Origin: Hominiventricola filiformis
GTDB taxonomy: Bacteria > Bacillota > Clostridia > Lachnospirales > Lachnospiraceae
Assembly (NCBI RefSeq): GCF_020686965.1
Contig: NZ_JAJEPS010000005.1
Span: 124,001 to 188,000, forward strand
Reading direction: 5' to 3'
Length of the DNA stretch: 64,000 bases
The notes beneath the pieces were generated by a model. The model was given only the letters and a program-made list of their open reading frames with translations. It searched no databases and was not told the origin of the DNA. Below are positions 25,080-32,921 of this stretch, piece after piece (the first letter of the stretch is position 1; each line of letters starts with the position of its first letter). A program made the position numbers and the translations under genes.

Positions 25080-25994
25080 ATGCTTATTGGCGTTGATCAT
25101 GGCAACAAACAAATTAAAACGGTTCATTGCAACCCCTTTGTGTCCGGTCTGAAGCAGAGTGTCACCCGTCCCTTTGGACAGAATGTGCTGAGGTATCAGA
25201 ATACCTACTATACGCTGTCTACTGAGCGGATTCCTTATCGGAAAGATAAAACGGAGGATGATCGCTTCTTTATCCTGACCCTATTTGCTCTGGCTGGAGA
25301 GATTGAAGCGAGGGGGGCATATTCCTCGGAGGTTCAGCGTATCCAACTGGCAGTTGGACTGCCGCCGGCACACTTTGGCGCCCAGGTGGAACGGTTCACA
25401 CAATACTTCAGACAGCGAGGAGTGATAGGGTTTGAGATGCAGGGGAAGCCGTATTCCATCTATATTGAAGATGCGGCCTGCTTCCCCCAGGCTTACGCAG
25501 CAGCAGCCACCATGCTTCACACGCTCGTGGAGGAACCCAAAGCGGTGATTCTGGATATTGGCGGGTTTACGGCTGACTATCTGCTGATGAAAAATGGAGA
25601 GATTGACCTTACCTCCTGTGATTCGTTAGAAAATGGTGTAATTCTGTTGTACAATAAGGTGCGTTCAAAGGTGAATTCGGAGCTGGACCTGCTGTTGGAT
25701 GAAGGAGATGTGGACGCTATCCTGATGGGAAAAAAGACTCAATATCCGGATGCAGCCATACGGCTGACAGAACAGATGGCGCAGGAATTTATCAATGACC
25801 TGTTCAGCACGCTGCGGGAGCGAATGTTGGACTTGCAATATTGCAAGGTAGTATTTGTAGGCGGTGGCGCCATTCTTTTGAAGCGGCAGATCGAAACTTC
25901 GGGCAAGGTGGGAACACCATTCTTCGTACCGAAAATCAATGCAAATGCGGATGGCTATGAGTATCTGTACCGGATTGAAACAGCAGGCAGGTGA
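25080..25994 (+). CDS. parM: ParM-like actin-fold partition ATPase
   Basis: A 304-residue actin-like ATPase. Phosphate 1 is LIGVDHGNKQIK, phosphate 2 is VILDIGGFTADYLL and the adenosine motif is VVFVGGGAILL, in the order and spacing of the ParM/StbA/Alp group. Such proteins form filaments that push plasmid copies apart. ATG 25080 follows AAGGAGG. It is followed after 4 nt by a small adaptor gene, so the pair resembles a type II partition operon. It implies a plasmid or a circularising integrative element as the source. Confidence 0.88.
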   Translation: MLIGVDHGNKQIKTVHCNPFVSGLKQSVTRPFGQNVLRYQNTYYTLSTERIPYRKDKTEDDRFFILTLFALAGEIEARGAYSSEVQRIQLAVGLPPAHFGAQVERFTQYFRQRGVIGFEMQGKPYSIYIEDAACFPQAYAAAATMLHTLVEEPKAVILDIGGFTADYLLMKNGEIDLTSCDSLENGVILLYNKVRSKVNSELDLLLDEGDVDAILMGKKTQYPDAAIRLTEQMAQEFINDLFSTLRERMLDLQYCKVVFVGGGAILLKRQIETSGKVGTPFFVPKINANADGYEYLYRIETAGR

Positions 25995-25998
25995 TGGT

Positions 25999-26409
25999 AT
26001 GGGCGAGAAAAAAGAACGAGGACGGTTTACGCTGCGCTTTAATGAGGGCGATCCCATACACGAGACTGCCATTGGATTACTGGAGTTACAGAGTCCCCGC
26101 ACAAAAGCGCAATATGTGGCAAATGCAGTGGTCTACTATAATGAGCACTTTGGGCAGGAGCCGCAGCCACTAAATGCTTCTATTATCAGCAAAGAAGCGG
26201 TAGTGGCTATCGTCAAAGAGATTTTGCGGCAGGAAGGTATGGGACAGGAAAAAGCAAAAGAGCAGGCGATCACAGCCAGATTGGTTGAGGGGCCCGTAGC
26301 GCCTGTGATGCCTTCAACTGCACAGGAAGTGGACGATGATTCGGAAATGGACGATAGGACACGCAGACTGATTGCTGGTGCCTTGTCTGCATTCCGCAGC
26401 CGGGGATAA
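25999..26409 (+). CDS. Probable ParR-like partition adaptor
   Basis: A 136-residue protein directly after parM. The N-terminus (RGRFTLRFNEGDP; HETAIGLLELQ; RTKAQYVANAVVYYNEH) resembles a ribbon-helix-helix DNA-binding domain, as in ParR/StbB adaptors. The C-terminal half is helical and ends in an acidic segment followed by a conserved-looking tail (RRLIAGALSAFR), which could contact the filament. The name rests on position and this pattern, not on a clear family match. Confidence 0.65.
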   Translation: MGEKKERGRFTLRFNEGDPIHETAIGLLELQSPRTKAQYVANAVVYYNEHFGQEPQPLNASIISKEAVVAIVKEILRQEGMGQEKAKEQAITARLVEGPVAPVMPSTAQEVDDDSEMDDRTRRLIAGALSAFRSRG

Positions 26410-26413
26410 TCAA

Positions 26414-26450
26414 AAGAGGCATGGGAGCCAGCGATGCTCCTATGCCTCTT
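26414..26450. terminator. Hairpin between convergent parMR and xre genes
   Basis: A ~15-bp stem: AAGAGGCAT with ATGCCTCTT and GGAGC with GCTCC around a 7-nt loop. It overlaps the end of the minus-strand gene. T runs are weak on both sides. Confidence 0.65.
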
Positions 26451-26769
26451 CCTGTATGGCCGCGATAAAACTGTCTAAAATATCTTCAAAATGCCTGTAT
26501 TGTTTGGGTGTTAGTGTGGAAATCTTCTCCATAAGAAGGGAGGAATCTGTTTCTGTGATGACGCCTCGCAACAAATACTCGGTGCTGATGTGAAGTGCAT
26601 CACAGACTTTGAGGATCGTCTCAGGCCGCATAGCCTTTTGACCCAATTCTGCGGTGGAGATGGTCTGTGGTGTGGCATGAGCCAGCTCTGCCAGAGTTTC
26701 TTGGGTCATATTTAGTTGTTTCCTCCGGTCGAAGATCCGTTTACCCATATCTTTCAGTAGATTTTCCAT
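26440..26769 (-). CDS. XRE-family transcriptional regulator
   Basis: A 109-residue protein with an N-terminal HTH_3 domain (residues ~8-66: RRKQLNMTQETLAELAHATP, ISTAELGQKAMRPE, LHISTEYLL) and a short helical C-terminal part (LTPKQYRHFEDILDSFI). Such single-domain regulators keep mobile elements quiet or control partition genes. It faces parMR and is divergent from the SLOG gene at 26896, so it could control either. GGAGGTGACGC precedes the start. Confidence 0.88.
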   Translation of the reverse strand: MENLLKDMGKRIFDRRKQLNMTQETLAELAHATPQTISTAELGQKAMRPETILKVCDALHISTEYLLRGVITETDSSLLMEKISTLTPKQYRHFEDILDSFIAAIQEEA

Positions 26770-26895
26770 GCGTCACCTCCATGCTATAGTTACATTTTAT
26801 CCGCTATGACATGGATTATTAAGCGGTCATGGTTGATTTATCTCGTCCATGGCAAGTATAATATGCAGAGGAGTACGCCAGGAAAGGAGAATTAT

Positions 26896-27444
26896 ATGAA
26901 CAGTTTTTCGTGTGTGATTACAGGTCACAGACCGACCAGATTTAAGTTCAAATATAATGAAAAGGATAAACGCTGCCAACGGATTAAAAAGTGTCTGCAG
27001 GAGCAACTCATACGACTCTATCATCAGGGAGTACGATGCTTTTGGGTTGGAGGAGCAATGGGCGTTGATATGTGGGCAGCGGAGCTCCTGCTACGTATGA
27101 AAGAGCAGCAAGCGTATCAAGATGTGGAATTGTGTCTGGCTCTCCCTTTTGAGGGTTACAATGCAGACTGGGATGACTGGCACCGAAAGAGGATGGATTT
27201 TATTTGCAGATATGCTGAGAAGGTCTTAGTGCTGGGCGAAATGCCCTCAAGCGAAAGCTATAAGAAACGCAATTACTATATGGTGGAGCAGGCCGGGCAT
27301 ATGATAGCTGTCTATGATAATGCACACAATATGCGGTCCGGAACCCAGCAGACGGTCAACTATGCCAAGAAGAAAGGACTCCAGATCATTTATATCCATC
27401 CAGATACAGCCCAGGTAACAGAGGAAGATATAACTAAAAAATAA
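26896..27444 (+). CDS. SLOG-fold protein (DUF1273/YpsA-like)
   Basis: A 182-residue Rossmann-like protein. It shows ITGHRPTRF at the N-terminus, WVGGAMGVDMWAAE (the glycine-rich nucleotide-binding loop), ALPFEGYNADW and RNYYMVEQAGHMIAVYDN. This is the pattern of DUF1273/YpsA, a SLOG superfamily branch thought to bind nucleotides. ATG 26896 follows AAGGAGAATT; the longer frame from 26806 has no ribosome site. Relatives often sit on mobile elements; their role is not settled. Confidence 0.88.
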   Translation: MNSFSCVITGHRPTRFKFKYNEKDKRCQRIKKCLQEQLIRLYHQGVRCFWVGGAMGVDMWAAELLLRMKEQQAYQDVELCLALPFEGYNADWDDWHRKRMDFICRYAEKVLVLGEMPSSESYKKRNYYMVEQAGHMIAVYDNAHNMRSGTQQTVNYAKKKGLQIIYIHPDTAQVTEEDITKK

Positions 27445-27450
27445 AGGAAG

Positions 27451-27514
27451 GGCTCTAAAGCGGGACACTGAGAGAGGTTGAAAAGCAGTGTGTCCGTTTT
27501 AGAGCCTGTTTTGT
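27451..27514 (+). terminator. Intrinsic terminator after SLOG gene
   Basis: GGCTCTAAA (27451) pairs with TTTAGAGCC (27498), extended by CGGGACAC with GTGTCCG, followed by TGTTTTG. Confidence 0.8.
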
Positions 27515-28230
27515 CATATAATGTCGAATGATTTTCTTTTTACTCGAAAGCGACTCCAATGCTACTCCAAAAGTTTCCGAAAACTGTCAGTTACACTGTA
27601 ATTATGGCAGTGATCCCAAAACCAATGAAAACTCGATAAGTGGAGGTGGGGGGATGAGATCAGTACAGTACCCAATGAAAATCGGAAGAAGAGGGTGGTC
27701 TTTATCCTGACAATAAGGATGAAGGCCGCCTTTTGTTTTAATTTCATAGATTCATAGAATAGTTGGAATAGCATTTGAAAAAAGTATTATTTCACAATTT
27801 AACAATTATCAGCAGGGCGGCAGCGTTGCGCTGCCATATCGCGAAAGAAAGGGGATGATGCAGGCCGCCTGTGTGCCGTCCGCATAACTGCGGACAGGGA
27901 GTAACGATGTTATGGAAAAAGGATTCCACAACATCGAGCAGTTCATTGCTTTCATAACTCCAGGACACACGGCTTTTCATGAACGGCTCTCAATAGGGGT
28001 ATATCGTCGAGGCAGGACGAGAGAGTTTTCTCCACATAAGGAAAAACCTCCACCTGCTCGGATGGTATCTATTGAACTGCTCGATGCAGCAATTCAGGGA
28101 ACAGCTGGTTTTGTCCATTGGTACAAAGCTGGCTGTTTTTGTTTATCACAGCCAGGTTTTGTCCGGTGCAGGTCACCGCCAGAAGCTCAGGAAATTCATA
28201 GAAATTCTTGAGACTTTTGGAGGTAAAGCC
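27515..28230 (+). other. 716-bp region without a convincing gene; repeat-rich
   Basis: No frame here has a good ribosome site and a plausible product. It holds a terminator at 27694-27739 and a perfect 14-bp inverted repeat with arms at 27932-27945 (CATCGAGCAGTTCA) and 28073-28086. It also holds the palindrome CGATGTT/AACATCG around 27905-27937, a GCTGGCTG/CAGCCAG hairpin near 28125-28157 and a repeated GGTTTTGTCC. It may be a structured leader RNA for the sigma gene at 28231 or a cis site of the mobile element. Confidence 0.5.
27694..27739 (+). terminator. Intrinsic terminator in non-coding region
   Basis: GGTGGTC and TTTATCCT pair with AGGATGAA and GGCCGCC around a 7-nt loop, followed by TTTTGTTTT. 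No gene lies directly upstream, which suggests a short untranslated transcript. Confidence 0.75.
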
Positions 28231-28638
28231 ATGTGGCAACGGAACAATGGACAGGCAGAAGATGACCTGCAATTCAGGTTTACAGCATATTTAGTTTCGG
28301 CGGTCAAGCGCCGCAGAAAAGATTATTTGATCCAGCTTTATAAGCGCAGCAGTATAGAGAGTACTGTGGAAGTGGTCTATGAGTCCGAACCAAGCTCAGA
28401 GGAAGTGGTTTTAGACAAATTGCCGCTTATGGATGTCATTGAAAATGGAGCGCTTCTGGAGGCACTTCAGAAACTCAATGAACGGGAGCGCCAGATCTTT
28501 CTGGCTCGAACGCTGGAGGAAGAAGATTTTGAAACTCTGGGAGTAAAGTTTGAACTGTCCTACAAAGGGGCAGCTGCGCTTTACTATAGGACGATTCAGA
28601 AAATCAGAAAGAGCATTGAAGGAGGTGACAAGAGATGA
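28231..28638 (+). CDS. Conjugative-element sigma-70-like factor
   Basis: A 135-residue protein with an N-terminal basic part (YLVSAVKRRRKDYLIQLYKR) and a C-terminal sigma region 4-like helix-turn-helix (LNERERQIFLARTLEEEDFE, then YKGAAALYYRTIQKIRK). It is the Tn916 Orf7-type sigma family by pattern. ATG 28231 follows TGGAGGT; longer frames upstream lack a ribosome site. It overlaps the next gene by 4 nt, as in conjugative transposons, but no excisionase or integrase follows. Confidence 0.8.
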   Translation: MWQRNNGQAEDDLQFRFTAYLVSAVKRRRKDYLIQLYKRSSIESTVEVVYESEPSSEEVVLDKLPLMDVIENGALLEALQKLNERERQIFLARTLEEEDFETLGVKFELSYKGAAALYYRTIQKIRKSIEGGDKR

Positions 28639-28817
28639 ATTTTGAATGTCTGCTTCTCAGCGCCAAGGCGGGAAACGAGGATGCCATTACGACGATTTTG
28701 CAGATGTATCGACCATTGCTGCTCAAGTATGCCATTATTGATGGTGTGCTGGATGAGGATTTGTACCAGGAATTGAGCATTATTTTGTTGAAGGCGATTA
28801 AGTTGTTTAAGATTTAA
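28635..28817 (+). CDS. HTH_16-like conjugative-transposon protein, 60 residues
   Basis: The sequence (LLLSAKAGNEDAITTILQMY; then DEDLYQELSIILLKAIKLFKI) has the start and end of the Tn916 Orf8-type HTH_16 family. It lacks the loop between the central helices, so it is shorter than the usual ~75-90 residues. ATG at 28635 overlaps the sigma gene and follows GGAGGTGAC. The pair is the regulatory module that usually precedes xis-int in Tn916-like elements. Confidence 0.75.
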   Translation: MNFECLLLSAKAGNEDAITTILQMYRPLLLKYAIIDGVLDEDLYQELSIILLKAIKLFKI

Positions 28818-28824
28818 GTCAATG

Positions 28825-28863
28825 AGAAAGGCTCCGAGATCATTATGGCCTCGGAGCCTTTCT
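28825..28863. terminator. Bidirectional terminator between convergent genes
   Basis: A perfect 14-bp stem, AGAAAGGCTCCGAG with CTCGGAGCCTTTCT, around a ~11-nt loop. It serves the plus-strand HTH gene and the minus-strand orphan regulator. Confidence 0.8.
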
Positions 28864-28870
28864 TGCTGAC

Positions 28871-29296
28871 TTAAAATGGAGAACTGTTAAATTTATATCC
28901 GCTGCCCAGTACAGTCCGGATATAACCGCCCTTCGGCGTATCCGGTGTCAACTTGCGACGGATCTGACCGATTACACTGGCAACAGCGGTACCGCAGTGT
29001 TCACCGTCCGCAGCCCACACAGCCTCATAGATTTGGCTGGCAGAAAAGACCCAGCCAGGATGGCGAGCCAGATAAGCAAGGACAGCAAACTCATGATGAG
29101 TTAGTGTAACAAGTTGACCTCTGCAGAATACTGCCTGCTCCTTCAGGCGAATCTCAAGCTCCGGAAAGGGGAGAGTGTCATCCGAGAGTGGGAGAGCAAT
29201 ATGGTCAAGCTCTGGTTCGTCTGCAAGGGCTTCCATAATTTTATTGAGTATGTGTTCTTCATGGTCTGCAACGGATAATATTAAAAATTTGCCCAT
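28871..29296 (-). CDS. Orphan winged-helix regulator, copy 3
   Basis: A 141-residue paralog of the proteins at 4212 and 24479: a degenerate N-terminus (FLILSVADHEEHILNKIME) and an OmpR-type winged helix ending GSGYKFNSSPF. ATG 29296 is preceded by AAAGGATG; an in-frame GTG at 29305 is less likely. With copy 4 (32312-32734, same strand) it brackets the riboflavin cassette. The leader carries CATTTAGGTTT near 29352, also found upstream of copy 4. Confidence 0.83.
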   Translation of the reverse strand: MGKFLILSVADHEEHILNKIMEALADEPELDHIALPLSDDTLPFPELEIRLKEQAVFCRGQLVTLTHHEFAVLAYLARHPGWVFSASQIYEAVWAADGEHCGTAVASVIGQIRRKLTPDTPKGGYIRTVLGSGYKFNSSPF

Positions 29297-29466
29297 ATTG
29301 TTCACATCCTTTCTTCTCTCTATATGAATAAGCAGTGGTCTTGTTTTTGGTGAAACCTAAATGAACTGGGGGATAGTATCAGAGCCGTTTCTGTTTATAA
29401 AAGGTTGCTGAACACGAAGACTTCAAAATTTTGAGAATGGCGCTATTTGCTCTTGTGTTTACCACC

Positions 29467-30171
29467 TTACTCGGAATTGAATTTATAACCATAGCCAATT
29501 ACTGTTTTTATATACTCGTGTCCCATGCAATATGGCTTTAGCCTTTTTCGTATTTGAAAAATCGTGTTTTCTACTGCATGCAAATGGTTATTTGTGGGTT
29601 CATGCCAAATCTGTTCATAAATCTGTTCTTTTGTGAATGCAGTTTGAGGAGATTGCAGTAACAGATAAAGGACTTCAAATTCGTTTGTTGATAAATAAAC
29701 TTCCTGCTGTTCTAATATTACACAATGCCGGTTAACATCAATGTGTAAGGTGTGATTTGTTTGCTTTAATCCCCAAAATTCTTGTGCCATTGTCCGGTCA
29801 TTCGCAATTTGTTCAAGCAGCAAGGATAATTCATTGAATTTTCTGACTTCCCTCAATTTCTTATATAGGTTGACAGTTATCGTACACCCATATATATCCT
29901 TATCAAAATCAAAAATATATGTTTCGATTGAAACAAAGCTATCATTATCAAGTGTAGGGCGCGTCCCAATGTGGGTAACACCGTAATATCTCTTATCGCC
30001 TAAAAGAATATCTGCCACATATACTCCTGTCTTTGGCAAAAAATCTTTTTTTTCGATTGCTATGTTCGCGGTAGGTGTCCCCACATGCTTTCCAATACCT
30101 CGGCCATGTATAACGGTTCCTGTTAGTGTGTAAATAGGCTCATTTAGTTTTTCTTTCATTTCAATCCTCAT
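29467..30171 (-). CDS. Riboflavin kinase fused to OmpR-type DNA-binding domain
   Basis: A 234-residue two-domain protein. Residues ~11-132 match the RibF-type riboflavin kinase: GTVIHGRGIGKHVGTPTANI with the PTAN nucleotide/Mg motif, GVYVADI, THIGTRPT, then IETYIFDFDKDIYG with the catalytic-type Glu and LREVRKF. The FAD synthetase half of RibF is absent. Residues ~141-234 form a winged helix (YLSTNEFEVLYLLLQSP, EQIYEQIWHEP, VIGYGYKFNS) like that of OmpR regulators. ATG 30171 overlaps the ribU stop as ATGA. It is inferred to make FMN and/or act as a flavin-responsive transcription factor. Confidence 0.85.
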   Translation of the reverse strand: MRIEMKEKLNEPIYTLTGTVIHGRGIGKHVGTPTANIAIEKKDFLPKTGVYVADILLGDKRYYGVTHIGTRPTLDNDSFVSIETYIFDFDKDIYGCTITVNLYKKLREVRKFNELSLLLEQIANDRTMAQEFWGLKQTNHTLHIDVNRHCVILEQQEVYLSTNEFEVLYLLLQSPQTAFTKEQIYEQIWHEPTNNHLHAVENTIFQIRKRLKPYCMGHEYIKTVIGYGYKFNSE

Positions 30172-30812
30172 ATAATCCCATTCATTGACAGGATAATCAA
30201 AACACAAGTTACAATAATAAAACTTGCCAATATAAGCAGACCAGTATGCTTTTGTCTTGCTTCATTTTCCGAAGCAGCAACATATCCGCTTTTTCTCAAA
30301 GCGGTAACTATGGGCTTATACAGTAAAAAGGTAATGGATGCATTTAACCCACCTTTCAACAAGTTAAATGGAAGAAAGGCAGGAAGTAACAATTCTACAA
30401 CTGCTTCTCTTGGATACCCCATGTAAAGCGGTGTTACCAAATAGTTCCACAACAGCATAACAACAACCGTTATGAGCCATCCCGATGCCAGACCAATCAC
30501 TGCACCAGATAAAGTGTGCTTTTTTTTGTAAATGACAGATGCCGTACACGCAAAAGATAGTGTTTGTACGATATTCATGATACAACCTAATATTCCAGTA
30601 TCGCTTACTGTAATCATTTCAAGGATTGCCACAATGACAGATACGATACAAGAAGTCATCGGTCCCCAAATAAAGCCGCCCAAAGTTACAATAACATCGG
30701 ATGGGTCGTACTTTAAGAATAGAATAATCGGAATCCTGCCGACAACCATGGTGGCATAAGTGATCGCACATAGCATCCCAATAGTGGTGACTCTTTTTGT
30801 TTTACTGTTCAT
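30168..30812 (-). CDS. ribU: Riboflavin ECF transporter S component (RibU-like)
   Basis: A 214-residue membrane protein with about six segments. The stretch FLKYDPSDVIVTLGGFIWGP is the typical ECF S-component motif. ATG 30812 follows GGAGGAAAG; the longer frame from 30875 would run through the riboswitch terminator. An FMN riboswitch lies directly upstream, which supports riboflavin as substrate. The energising ECF subunits are not in this window and are presumably shared. It is co-translated with the kinase fusion. Confidence 0.9.
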   Translation of the reverse strand: MNSKTKRVTTIGMLCAITYATMVVGRIPIILFLKYDPSDVIVTLGGFIWGPMTSCIVSVIVAILEMITVSDTGILGCIMNIVQTLSFACTASVIYKKKHTLSGAVIGLASGWLITVVVMLLWNYLVTPLYMGYPREAVVELLLPAFLPFNLLKGGLNASITFLLYKPIVTALRKSGYVAASENEARQKHTGLLILASFIIVTCVLIILSMNGII

Positions 30813-30831
30813 AATTGCTTTCCTCCGTGGC

Positions 30832-30872
30832 AAAAAATTAACACCCAAAAGAAAAGGTCTTTCGGGTGTTAA
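30832..30872 (-). terminator. Expression-platform terminator of the FMN riboswitch
   Basis: On the minus strand, TTAACACCCGAAAGA pairs with TCTTTTGGGTGTTAA (one G-U/mismatch position) and is followed by TTTTTT. It lies between the aptamer and ribU, so FMN binding should stop transcription here. Confidence 0.88.
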
Positions 30873-30933
30873 CATTATAATTAGGCCACAGAAAAGAAAG
30901 TAAGCCCCTTAAAATCTGCGGAAATCTAACCAT

Positions 30934-31041
30934 ATCTTCTTTCATCCAGACTATACTGTTGGTTTTGGAATTACACCAAATCGTGCGTTTTACGCTCGCG
31001 GACTTTACCGCCAATCGGGAATTTCACCCTGCCCCGAAGAC
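30934..31041 (-). promoter_or_regulatory. FMN riboswitch (RFN element)
   Basis: On the minus strand the conserved RFN pieces appear in order: TTCGGGGCAGGGTGAAATTC, GGCGGTAAAGTCCGCGAGC, GATTTGGTGTAATTCCAAAA, then ACAGTATAGTCTGGATGAAA. It controls ribU and the kinase fusion by transcription termination. Confidence 0.95.
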
Positions 31042-31143
31042 ACTTTTATTCAGTTGTTTCCCCGCAATTATAACATCAACTATTTTTGGAAGCAATGAGT
31101 TGAAGATAGTTCGGAAGTATTTCGGAAATCGAGTCATACTCGG

Positions 31144-31665
31144 TTACAGTTTTTCATACGAAACTAAGTCAGTGAGTGGAATCCTCATGTGTTCATGTCT
31201 TTCTGTATCTGATGGCGCTTCATTTCCATAACCGATTACCAAAATATTGATTGGCTCTAAATTATCGGGTAAATCAAATTCTTTCCGGATAACATCAGGC
31301 TGAAAGTAACATACCCATACGGTACCTAAACCTAATTCTGTTGCCTCCAACATCATATGGTCTGTTAGGATAGCTGCGTCAATGTCTCCGGTTTGCTTTT
31401 GGTCAAAGGGGCGAACCCATGCTTTGTTATGATCTGCACATACAATAATTGCAAGAGGAGCATTATAAATATTTGCCCCTTTGCTGATTTTTTCCAGTCC
31501 CTCTTTGCTTTCTACTGCAATTAAGTGAACCGGCTGTAGGTTTGCTGCTGTTGGTGCAACATGAGCAGCCTGCAAAATTTTATCAAGCTTCTCTTTCTCC
31601 ACTTTTTTGCCACTGTAATTGCGTACAGAATACCGTTTTTTTGCAATCTCAATAAAATTCATCAT
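31144..31665 (-). CDS. Nitroreductase-family FMN oxidoreductase
   Basis: A 173-residue small nitroreductase. RYSVRNYSGKKV carries the FMN-phosphate-binding arginines, then APTAANLQPVHLIAV and LGLGTVWVCYF, with a C-terminal VIGYGNEAP stretch. ATG 31665 follows AAAGGATTGACC. The family uses FMN, which fits its place beside the riboflavin uptake and kinase genes. It is divergent from a HxlR regulator that probably controls it. The natural substrate cannot be told from sequence. Confidence 0.88.
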   Translation of the reverse strand: MMNFIEIAKKRYSVRNYSGKKVEKEKLDKILQAAHVAPTAANLQPVHLIAVESKEGLEKISKGANIYNAPLAIIVCADHNKAWVRPFDQKQTGDIDAAILTDHMMLEATELGLGTVWVCYFQPDVIRKEFDLPDNLEPINILVIGYGNEAPSDTERHEHMRIPLTDLVSYEKL

Positions 31666-31768
31666 GGTCAATCCTTTCTTGGTGCTGTATAATTTAGTTG
31701 ACATGTTCAATCGTCGTACTAATTTTAACATGGTGCAGTAGAATAACAAGATTGCACTTTTCAGGTAG

Positions 31769-31790
31769 ATACTTCCCTCAAAGAAAGTAC
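31769..31790. promoter_or_regulatory. Possible HxlR operator
   Basis: ATACTTCCC and GAAAGTACC form an imperfect dyad between the divergent nitroreductase and HxlR genes. HxlR regulators often bind GTAC-TTT-type dyads. The promoter hexamers were not assigned. Confidence 0.35.
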
Positions 31791-31814
31791 CCAAAAAGGA
31801 GTGAATATATAAAA

Positions 31815-32168
31815 ATGAATTATCAAAAAGATCAATTTAGTTGTCCAGTGGAAGCCACACTTTTTCTGATTGGAGGAAAATATAAACCTCTCATTCTTTG
31901 GCATTTGATAGAAAAACCTTTGCACTACATGGAATTACAACGCTTAATTCCAAAAGCCACACCTAAAATGCTTTCACAACAACTTCGCGATTTGGAAGAA
32001 TGTGGCATGATTCACAGAGAAGTAATTCCAGAAAAACCACCTAAAACCTTGTATTCACTTACCGCCTTTGGAAAAAGTATCATTCCGGTATTAGATTCTA
32101 TGTGTAACTGGGGAATACACTTTCTTGAAGGATTGGATATTACACCGCCTTGTGGTTCAAAACTGTAA
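31815..32168 (+). CDS. HxlR-family transcriptional regulator
   Basis: A 117-residue HxlR winged helix: SCPVEATLFLIGGKYKPLIL at the start with the conserved Cys, PKMLSQQLRDLEECGMI, and TLYSLTAFGKSIIPVLDSM. ATG 31815 lies 12 nt after AAGGAGTG. Family members sense electrophiles, oxidants or quinones and control divergent oxidoreductases, so the nitroreductase at 31144 is the likely target. Confidence 0.9.
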   Translation: MNYQKDQFSCPVEATLFLIGGKYKPLILWHLIEKPLHYMELQRLIPKATPKMLSQQLRDLEECGMIHREVIPEKPPKTLYSLTAFGKSIIPVLDSMCNWGIHFLEGLDITPPCGSKL

Positions 32169-32311
32169 ATAGTCTATTTGGGGAAGAGTAGACTGCCGTT
32201 TGTCGAATTTATATATGTTTTTTTCAAGTAATACAGGAAGCAATACTTGCAGCCTTATTTTATATAAAAAGAAGCGCCGGACAGAGCCAATAAGCCTATG
32301 TCCGGCATTTC

Positions 32312-32734
32312 CTATATCACGGATTCAAATTTATATCCACTACCCAGTACAGTGCGAATATAGCCACTCTTTGGTGTATCCGGCGTCAACTTGCGCCGGA
32401 TCTGACCGATGACACTGGCAACGGCGGTGCCGCAGTGTTCACCGTCTCTATCCCATACGGCCTCATAAATCTGGCTGGCTGAGAATACCCAGCTGGGATG
32501 ACGAGCCAGATATGTAAGGACAGCAAACTCATGGTGAGTCAGAGTAACAAGTTGACCTCTGCAGGATACTGTCTGCTCCTTTAGCCGAATTTCCAGATTT
32601 TTAAAAGAAAGAATGTTGCAAGGGAGAGGAGGCGCAATATGGTTAAGCTTCGGCTCGTTTGCGATAGTTTCCATAATTTTATTGAGTATATGTTCTTCGT
32701 GGTCAGTGACGGATAATATTAAAATTTTGCCCAT
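32312..32734 (-). CDS. Orphan winged-helix regulator, copy 4
   Basis: A 140-residue paralog of copies 1-3 (ILILSVTDHEEHILNKIMET, then an OmpR-type winged helix ending GSGYKFESVI). ATG 32734 follows AAAGGAGGCG. It is closer to copy 3 than to copies 1 and 2. It lies just downstream of module 4 and at the end of the riboflavin cassette. As in the other copies, no Asp/Lys of a receiver is present, so control would be by level or by an unknown ligand. Confidence 0.83.
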   Translation of the reverse strand: MGKILILSVTDHEEHILNKIMETIANEPKLNHIAPPLPCNILSFKNLEIRLKEQTVSCRGQLVTLTHHEFAVLTYLARHPSWVFSASQIYEAVWDRDGEHCGTAVASVIGQIRRKLTPDTPKSGYIRTVLGSGYKFESVI

Positions 32735-32921
32735 ATTGTTCGCCTCCTTTGCTTGGGGTAAATGCGGAAAACTGTTGTGCCAGTGGCCGCCAACTGTACC
32801 AGAATCAGCACAGCAAATAGACAAAAGCTTCTTTATCCACCTGCTTTCACTGATAAGGTCATTCTAAAACCTAAATGTCCACAAAATATTAGAAAGTTCG
32901 GACAGTTCAAAAAATAGTGTT

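Noticed and set aside
27912..28211. 100-codon plus-strand open frame upstream of the sigma gene
   Set aside because: No ribosome site, odd composition (Arg/Pro-rich end), and it runs through paired repeat arms; judged non-coding.
28231..28863. Right end of a Tn916-like element with attachment site
   Set aside because: The sigma/HTH pair is present, but no excisionase, integrase or att repeat follows before the terminator and the minus-strand orphan regulator.
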